Below, piece after piece: positions 15,123-18,652 of a stretch of 18,652 bases of DNA (the first letter of the stretch is position 1; each line of letters begins with the position of its first letter). A program made the translations under genes and the position numbers. Source of the stretch: Streptosporangiaceae bacterium (GTDB taxonomy: Bacteria; Actinomycetota; Actinomycetes; Streptosporangiales; Streptosporangiaceae). Under the pieces are notes generated by a model, which made no database searches, was not told the DNA's origin, and saw only the letters and a list, made by a program, of their open reading frames with translations. The stretch is taken from NCBI GenBank assembly GCA_030039095.1, contig JASHQP010000279.1:1-18652 (forward strand). Reading direction: 5' to 3'.

Positions 15123-15487
15123 ATGAACGAGCTTGACCGTGCCGTGGCGGAAGGTGCGCTGGAATCGGCGTACCGCAGCGTCACCACGGTCGCCGACGGG
15201 CTCGGCGACGCTGACCTGATGCTGCCCAGCCGCTGCGCGGGCTGGGCGGTCGGCGACGTCCTGTACCACCAAGCTCCTTGACGCCCGGCGCGCGCTGCGC
15301 GCCTTCGCCAGCCCCGCCACGGATCCGCCCGACGCCGACGCCGTCTGAACGGCCTGCTCGGGACGCCCATGCCGGGCGACTGGGATGACGCCACCTATGC
15401 CCTCAAAGGCACCGGCCGCCTGCCGGTCGCCGCGCAGGAAAGGTCCGTCATCGGGGCGCTCGCGACCGGCTGCCCTTGTTCGGCTGA
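15123..15487 (+). pseudogene. Decayed mycothiol-dependent maleylpyruvate isomerase (MDMPI/DinB-like) family gene
   Basis: The first 50 codons read as the N-terminus of an actinobacterial MDMPI/TIGR03086-type protein (ESAYRSVTTVADGLGDADLM, LPSRCAGWAVGDVLYHQ). An extra A near 15271 then shifts the frame to a TGA at 15279-15281. The family sequence resumes in another frame as LLDARRALRAFASPATDPPDADAV until an in-frame TGA at about 15345. From there a further segment reads LGTPMPGDWDDATYALKGTG, the usual C-terminal region, so much of the middle is missing. A lost base near 15463 breaks the end, which in the corrected frame reads DRLPLFG then stop at 15487. About 365 nt remain of a gene normally near 600 nt. 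The gene cannot make a full protein. Intact relatives act on mycothiol-linked substrates or are of unknown function. Confidence 0.8.
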
Positions 15488-15494
15488 CACCACC

Positions 15495-15512
15495 CGCGGG
15501 GGCTGCGCCCCG
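15495..15512 (+). terminator. Relic terminator hairpin after the pseudogene
   Basis: GGGGC-TGC-GCCCC (15499-15511) lies about 10 nt after the old stop codon. It shares the core GGGCTGCGCCC with the stronger hairpin at 15612-15636. Confidence 0.45.
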
Positions 15513-15611
15513 TGAACCCCCCAAGACCAGCACTCATGCGGGTTCAGGCAACCCTGCTCAAATCACCGCACTTGCCAGGGACGACCTTTACAGGCCCCTT
15601 AAGGCCAAAGC

Positions 15612-15636
15612 GTCCCGCGGGCTGCGCCCGCGGGAC
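15612..15636. terminator. Perfect 11-bp GC-rich hairpin
   Basis: GTCCCGCGGGC (15612-15622) and GCCCGCGGGAC (15626-15636) pair perfectly around a TGC loop, with AAAG before and AAAA after. The rest of 15513-15685 holds no gene I can support. It may terminate upstream transcription or be a dispersed actinobacterial hairpin element. Confidence 0.5.
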
Positions 15637-15685
15637 AAAACGGCGAACTGACAAGACCGGGGAACATCGGAACCCAGGATGGTGT

Positions 15686-15714
15686 TTGATGGGCCCTGGT
15701 TGCATCCCTAGTTT
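15686..15714 (+). promoter_or_regulatory. Promoter of the cold-shock gene, with a leader of about 135 nt
   Basis: TTGATG, a 17-nt spacer and TAGTTT form a good housekeeping promoter. Transcription from about 15721 gives a 5' leader of roughly 135 nt before the ATG at 15855. The leader contains the perfect palindrome GGCCTCCGGAGGCC (15757-15770). Long structured leaders are known for cspA-type mRNAs, where they respond to temperature. Confidence 0.6.
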
Positions 15715-15854
15715 CACACGCGAGATGCGCCCGTGAGATCCGAGACCAGATCGCTCGGCCTCCGGAGGCCCCCGGCCTCTGAAACAGGCGCACCGTCGCG
15801 GCAACCCGGGTTCTCAGAAGAGGATTCCGGAGATCGTCTCGTAGGAGAAAGTAA

Positions 15855-16058
15855 ATGCCTCAGGGCACCGTGAAGTGGTTCAACGCCGACAAAGGTTACG
15901 GTTTTATCGCACCAGACGACGGCACAGCCGACGTCTTCGTGCACCACACCGCCATTCAGATCGATGGCTTCCGCACGCTTCAGGAGAACCAGCGGGTCGA
16001 GTTCACCGCCGGCCAGGGCGCGAAGGGCCCACAGGCTGAGCAGGTCCGCCCGCTCTGA
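15855..16058 (+). CDS. Cold-shock domain protein (CspA family)
   Basis: A 67-aa single cold-shock domain, the standard length, which binds single-stranded nucleic acid and acts as an RNA chaperone. RNP1 is KGYGFIAPD (about 13-21) and RNP2 is VFVHHTAI (about 27-34); the opening GTVKWFN is classic. An AGGAG ribosome-binding site at 15843-15847 fixes the start. The gene stands alone with its own promoter, long leader and terminator. Actinobacteria usually carry several paralogues, some constitutive and some cold-induced; which type this is cannot be told from the protein. Confidence 0.97.
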   Translation: MPQGTVKWFNADKGYGFIAPDDGTADVFVHHTAIQIDGFRTLQENQRVEFTAGQGAKGPQAEQVRPL

Positions 16059-16082
16059 CCTACCGGCCTTGGCCACGCGCCC

Positions 16083-16118
16083 AGTACGGGGCGGCTCGCT
16101 TGCGAGCCGCCCCGTACT
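16083..16118 (+). terminator. Strong terminator of the cold-shock gene
   Basis: AGTACGGGGCGGCTCGC (16083-16099) and its exact complement at 16102-16118 form a 17-bp perfect stem separated by TT, 25 nt after the stop codon. The stem is followed by TGTTGG, a poor U-tract, but the stem alone is very stable. Confidence 0.85.
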
Positions 16119-16576
16119 TGTTGGCCCACCAGCAGACCCCCGAATCCGGAGGCGGGCGAGCGCAACCAGCGCCGGGACGGCGCGGCGGCCTGTCGGGCAC
16201 CAAGCGGTGCCGATGCGCGTAAAGCGGCTCAAAGCAATCAGAATGGCCACCGGCTACTATCGGCTTGCTATTAACATTTGCTTCTAATCTGGCGTGCGTT
16301 CTGCAGATTGCAACCGTAGAAAGGGCGCTGCCGCCGCCCGCCTCGTGTTATAAATCCCTCGTGTCGCCGCCGCCTGCTTTGCAACGAGGGAGTGGGGTGC
16401 TGTCGAAAGCAATCGATGTGCGTGTTACCGGACGCAAGTTGCGGATTGCTCCCGACATGGGCGCCTGCCCTCTCGCGCTGCCCGGCCGCACGGGGCAGGA
16501 CGAACGGTCCGTTCTGAAGGCGTGACAAAGGCGGCCCGGGTGAGATCCCGGCTCCCCGGGCCATGAGGAGGAACAA
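16119..16576 (+). other. Gene-free region, AT-richer in its middle, with leader-like hairpins
   Basis: No convincing protein is encoded here. The stretch around 16250-16360 is clearly less GC-rich than the surroundings and includes TTGCTATTAACATTTGC and TTATAAATC, which could hold a promoter. Downstream are paired arms TCCCTCGT (16355-16362) with ACGAGGGA (16384-16391), and GGCCCGGG (16533-16540) with CCCGGGCC (16555-16562). The last hairpin sits just before the AGGAGGA site of the DUF4397 gene. A structured 5' leader of up to about 200 nt is plausible. I could not match it to a known riboswitch. Confidence 0.4.
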
Positions 16577-17263
16577 ATGAAGAGATCCAGCAAGGCGTTA
16601 AGAATGGCGCAGCCGCTCGCGGTCGTGGCGGTCTGGGCCGGCCTGCTGGGATACGTCATCCCCGCCGCCTTTTCTACCGCGCCGGCCGTCTCCGCCACCG
16701 CCTCCGCGTCGTCCGCGGCATCCCGCAGGGCCCCCGGGCCGCCCGACCCTGCCACCGGGTCTTCGGACCGTAAGACGCCGGCCACCGCCTCGAGCCGGCA
16801 ACGTCACCGGGACCCCGCCATGGTGCGTGTGATGCAGGCGGCGCCGCGGGCGCACCGGGTACGCGTGACACTGGGCCGCGAGACCCTGTCGTGCGGCCAG
16901 GCCTTCGCGAGCATCACCGCCTACCGTTCGGTGCCCCCGGGCACCTGGACCGTCCGGGCCGCGGGAGCGGGCGAGCACGCTGCGATCCGCGTGACGCTGG
17001 CCGCGGACAGCCGGACCACGCTGGTCGTTCTCGGCGGCCGCCGGCACCTCGTGATCAGCTCCGCCGGCGTTCCACGCGACACGGGCACGCGGGTTTCTGG
17101 CGGCGGGTCGGCGCCTCAGGCGTCCGGTGCGACGCCAAAGCCCGGCGCGTCGCCGGTCCCGTGGGTGGTGCTGGGCGGGACGGGGCTGCTGCTGGCCCTG
17201 GTCGGCCTGGCCAGGCTCCGCAACCTGCGCTGGGCCCGCCGGGTTGCCGCGCAGATGCCGTGA
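16577..17263 (+). CDS. Secreted, membrane-anchored DUF4397 domain protein
   Basis: A 228-aa surface protein. A signal peptide covers about 1-40 (basic start, hydrophobic AVVAVWAGLLGYVIPAAF, Ala-rich cleavage zone). A Ser/Ala/Pro/Arg linker (41-78) leads to one DUF4397 domain at about 80-155: MVRVMQAAPRAHRVRVTLG, then FASITAYRSVPPGTWTVRAAG, as in the family's beta-sandwich consensus. After a second flexible linker come a transmembrane helix at about 195-214 and a basic cytoplasmic tail. This layout imitates a sortase anchor, but no LPXTG-like motif is present. The start is well supported by AGGAGGA 8 nt upstream. Function is unknown; in other actinobacteria such genes are often beside a class F sortase, which is not seen here. 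Confidence 0.85.
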   Translation: MKRSSKALRMAQPLAVVAVWAGLLGYVIPAAFSTAPAVSATASASSAASRRAPGPPDPATGSSDRKTPATASSRQRHRDPAMVRVMQAAPRAHRVRVTLGRETLSCGQAFASITAYRSVPPGTWTVRAAGAGEHAAIRVTLAADSRTTLVVLGGRRHLVISSAGVPRDTGTRVSGGGSAPQASGATPKPGASPVPWVVLGGTGLLLALVGLARLRNLRWARRVAAQMP

Positions 17264-17320
17264 CGCGGCAACGCCGGAGGCGGCCGGGCACGCCCTGGCC
17301 GGTCCGGGCGGCCGCACCGC

Positions 17321-17326
17321 TATGCT
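17321..17326 (+). promoter_or_regulatory. Candidate -10 box for gluconokinase
   Basis: TATGCT is followed by 9 nt and then the ATG at 17336, with no Shine-Dalgarno site. This suits a leaderless or nearly leaderless transcript. Confidence 0.35.
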
Positions 17327-17335
17327 GACGCGGAC

Positions 17336-18097
17336 ATGATCGTTCTAGTCGGCGGTGTGGCGGGCAGCGGCAAGACGACGGTGGGTGTCCTGCTCGCCGA
17401 CATGCTGCGCTGGCGCTTCGTGGACGCCGACGCGTTTCATTCGCAGGCCAACATCGCCAAGATGCGATCCGGGGTCCCGCTCACCGACGCCGACCGCAAG
17501 CCGTGGCTGGACGCGATCACCGCGTGGATGAATGAACGCATCGCCGCGAGCGAATCGGCGGTGGCCGGGTGCTCGGCGCTCAAGCAGCGCTACCGCGACC
17601 AGCTGCTCACCGGACGGCCGGAGGCGCGCATGGCCTTCCTGGAGCTCAGCCGGGAGCTAGCGCACGCCAGGCTGATCGCCAGGCACGGCCACTTCTTCAC
17701 CGCGGCGCTGATGGACAGCCAGTTCACCGAGCTCGAGCCGCCTCAGGAAGGCCCGCAGCTGATCGTGCTCAGCGCCGCCGAGCCGCCCGGCCAGCTCGCG
17801 GCGGAGATCATCGCCCGCCTGGGGCTGGCGCCCGGCGGATCAGGGCCGCCCGGCGGATCAGGGCCGCCCGGCGGATCAGGGCCGCCCGGCGGATCAGGGC
17901 CGCCCGGCGGATCGCCGGACGGGCCTGATCACCGACCAGGCAGCCACGCCGCCGGGGTAAATACGGCGCGCCGAAAAGCGGTATCCCCTCCGCCGGAACT
18001 CGCCTCCCAGCCGAAACCCCGCGACATCGGCAAGCCAAAAGCGACGAAACTCGGCATTCCAGGCGCCCCGCCGCGGTCGGCCCGGCACGTCGGATAG
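17336..18097 (+). CDS. gntK: Gluconokinase (GntK-type) with a repeat-bearing C-terminal tail
   Basis: A 253-aa protein whose first 165 residues are a complete gluconate kinase, phosphorylating D-gluconate to 6-phosphogluconate for the pentose phosphate pathway. The P-loop is GGVAGSGKTT (6-15). Further family blocks are FVDADAFHS, the CSALKQRYRDQL segment near residues 79-90, and ARHGHFFTAALMDSQFTELE. From residue 166 the protein departs from the family: four full GGSGPP-type hexapeptides from an 18-bp DNA array, then about 60 residues of Pro/Gly/Arg-rich sequence up to a TAG at 18095. Ordinary GntK proteins end about where the repeats start. The tail may be a true disordered extension or read-through into intergenic DNA after the original stop was lost. 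No gluconate permease or GntR regulator is adjacent. Confidence 0.93.
   Translation: MIVLVGGVAGSGKTTVGVLLADMLRWRFVDADAFHSQANIAKMRSGVPLTDADRKPWLDAITAWMNERIAASESAVAGCSALKQRYRDQLLTGRPEARMAFLELSRELAHARLIARHGHFFTAALMDSQFTELEPPQEGPQLIVLSAAEPPGQLAAEIIARLGLAPGGSGPPGGSGPPGGSGPPGGSGPPGGSPDGPDHRPGSHAAGVNTARRKAVSPPPELASQPKPRDIGKPKATKLGIPGAPPRSARHVG
17831..17913 (+). repeat. 18-bp tandem repeat array in the gluconokinase tail
   Basis: The unit CCCGGCGGATCAGGGCCG is repeated four times without change (17831-17902), followed by an 11-nt partial copy to 17913. Each unit encodes six residues (PGGSGP register). Perfect copies suggest recent expansion and likely length variation between strains. Confidence 0.92.
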
Positions 18098-18132
18098 TGT
18101 GGCCGGCCCGCCGCTGTCGTCCTAACAGCGTC

Positions 18133-18264
18133 GCCGGCTCGTTCACACTAGTGCAGGGTGGCGGCGCCGGCTCGTCTACACCGGTGCGGGGTGGTGACGC
18201 CGACTCGTCGGCACTGGTGCGGGGTGGTGACGCCGACTCGTCGGCACTGGCGCGGGGCCTTCGC
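18133..18264 (+). repeat. 33-bp tandem repeat array, about 3.7 copies
   Basis: Copies begin at 18133, 18166, 18199 and 18232. The third and fourth agree for their first 24 nt except one base, and the fourth decays after about 18256. The unit starts GCCGACTCGTCGGCACTGGT and continues with a GGGGTGG-rich part. The period is 11 codons, and divergence increases toward the left copies, so the array is older than the 18-bp one. Confidence 0.88.
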
Positions 18265-18365
18265 TGGAGGCCCCCGCGGCACCCGCGCGGCTTGCCCGAC
18301 GGCTGCGCCAGAGCACACGGCCGCCAAGATCCACGAGACACGCACGAGCCGCTAGCCCACGCCGA

Positions 18366-18424
18366 TCTCACGTCGCCCCGCAAGGCCGGAACACGTCTCA
18401 CGTCGCCCCGCAAGGCCGGAACAC
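18366..18424 (+). repeat. 30-bp direct repeat, two copies
   Basis: A 29-nt word starting TCTCACGTCGCCCCGCAAGG occurs at 18366-18394 and again at 18396-18424 without change. It is separate in sequence from the 33-bp array 100 nt to the left. Confidence 0.9.
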
Positions 18425-18451
18425 TCCGCCTGCTGTTAGCGTTGCAACCCA

Positions 18452-18472
18452 CAGCGGTGCATTTCACCGCTG
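18452..18472. terminator. 8-bp hairpin, possible terminator
   Basis: CAGCGGTG and CACCGCTG pair around a CATTT loop. There is no U-tract. It separates the repeat region from the possible gene start at 18604. Confidence 0.35.
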
Positions 18473-18603
18473 CTCCCGCGGGCGAGCAGTCCGCGCGGTC
18501 GCTTGTGTGAGCAACCCGATTCTCGGCGGACCCCGGTGCCATTGCGGTCGGTGTGTCCGAGCTTGCTGCGGCCCACGAGCCACCGATGGAGATGGTTTCG
18601 CTC

Positions 18604-18652
18604 ATGCCCGACGAATCCCGGCGCCGGCGCGCGCCCGCACGGCATCATCACG
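18604..18652 (+). CDS. Possible start of a gene cut by the window edge
   Basis: An ATG at 18604 follows GGAGATGG (18588-18595) with 8-nt spacing and opens the frame MPDESRRRRAPARHHH to the window end. The charged start could belong to a cytoplasmic or membrane protein. An in-frame ATG at 18586 would add six residues. Too little is visible to name a product. Confidence 0.3.
   Translation, partial: MPDESRRRRAPARHHH

Larger units (their letters stand above)
18098..18603. other. Non-coding or degenerate region rich in tandem repeats
   Basis: No recognisable protein is encoded on either strand. Open frames on both strands only translate the repeats and low-complexity sequence. The region contains the 33-bp and 30-bp arrays listed separately and a hairpin (CAGCGGTG at 18452-18459 with CACCGCTG at 18465-18472). 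Confidence 0.5.

Noticed and set aside
15513..15685. tRNA gene suggested by GGTTCAGG near 15540
   Set aside because: No acceptor or anticodon stems can be formed around it and no consistent T-arm sequence is present.
16265..16525. 86-codon frame from a TTG in the region before the DUF4397 gene
   Set aside because: No ribosome-binding site, mixed composition and no recognisable motif; better explained as leader or non-coding DNA.
16360..16576. c-di-AMP (ydaO-type) or cobalamin riboswitch before the surface protein gene
   Set aside because: GGGTGAGATCCCGG looked suggestive, but the other conserved elements of these riboswitches could not be found by eye.
18133..18424. CRISPR array
   Set aside because: The copies are directly adjacent with no unique spacers and no cas genes, so they are simple tandem repeats.
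18097..18510. 137-codon plus-strand frame overlapping the gluconokinase stop as TAGTG
   Set aside because: It mainly translates the 33-bp and 30-bp repeats. There is no domain, the start has no ribosome-binding site, and composition is equally open on the other strand.
17808..18605. 265-codon minus-strand frame running through all three repeat arrays
   Set aside because: It overlaps the gluconokinase end and encodes only repeats and Arg-rich sequence.

Overview
This is a stretch of chromosome from a very GC-rich actinomycete (Actinomycetota). The evidence is strong G/C bias at third codon positions, long spurious antisense reading frames, frequent GTG/TTG starts, a DrrAB-type exporter with a TetR regulator, a decayed gene of the mycothiol-dependent maleylpyruvate isomerase (MDMPI) superfamily, and several genes with a TANNNT-like -10 box only 6-9 nt before the start codon (a leaderless pattern). 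The family or genus cannot be fixed from this window. No rRNA, tRNA, CRISPR array, insertion sequence or phage gene was seen.

Layout. (1) 151-5342 is an amide-hydrolysis island of two divergent, translationally coupled pairs. On the minus strand are a glycosylasparaginase-like Ntn hydrolase and an M55 (DppA-type) D-aminopeptidase. On the plus strand are a single-ORF fusion of a ketopantoate-reductase-like dehydrogenase with an amidase-signature hydrolase, then an AspA/AstE-type zinc deacylase. The roughly 150 bp between the pairs carries candidate operators. (2) 5552-7243 encodes a membrane-anchored extracellular protein with a probable beta-propeller and a C-terminal fibronectin-III domain. 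(3) 7373-11027 is a three-gene molybdenum hydroxylase operon in the order 2Fe-2S, FAD, Moco subunit. Its FAD subunit has the extra four-cysteine set of PaoB/YagS, so it is PaoABC-like. (4) 11049-12088 holds a GNAT acetyltransferase of the phosphinothricin type and a YbaK Cys-tRNA(Pro) deacylase. (5) 12153-15099 is a DrrAB-type ABC exporter divergent from a TetR regulator; the shared promoter is packed with six GTAC half-sites. (6) 15123-15487 is a decayed MDMPI-type pseudogene, followed by hairpins and a cold-shock protein gene with a long leader and a strong terminator. (7) 16577-18097 encodes a secreted DUF4397 protein and a gluconokinase with an unusual repeat-bearing tail. (8) 18098-18603 has no convincing gene but two further tandem-repeat arrays; a new gene may begin at 18604.

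The most interesting system is the first island. It brings together four or five hydrolytic and redox activities on amide or peptide-like bonds, including a dehydrogenase-amidase fusion I do not recognise as a known architecture. I infer a catabolic or salvage route for an unusual amide, N-acyl amino acid or D-amino-acid peptide, but the substrate is unknown. The best regulatory signal is the triple-pair GTAC operator overlapping the exporter promoter, which fits efflux self-regulated by the divergent TetR protein.
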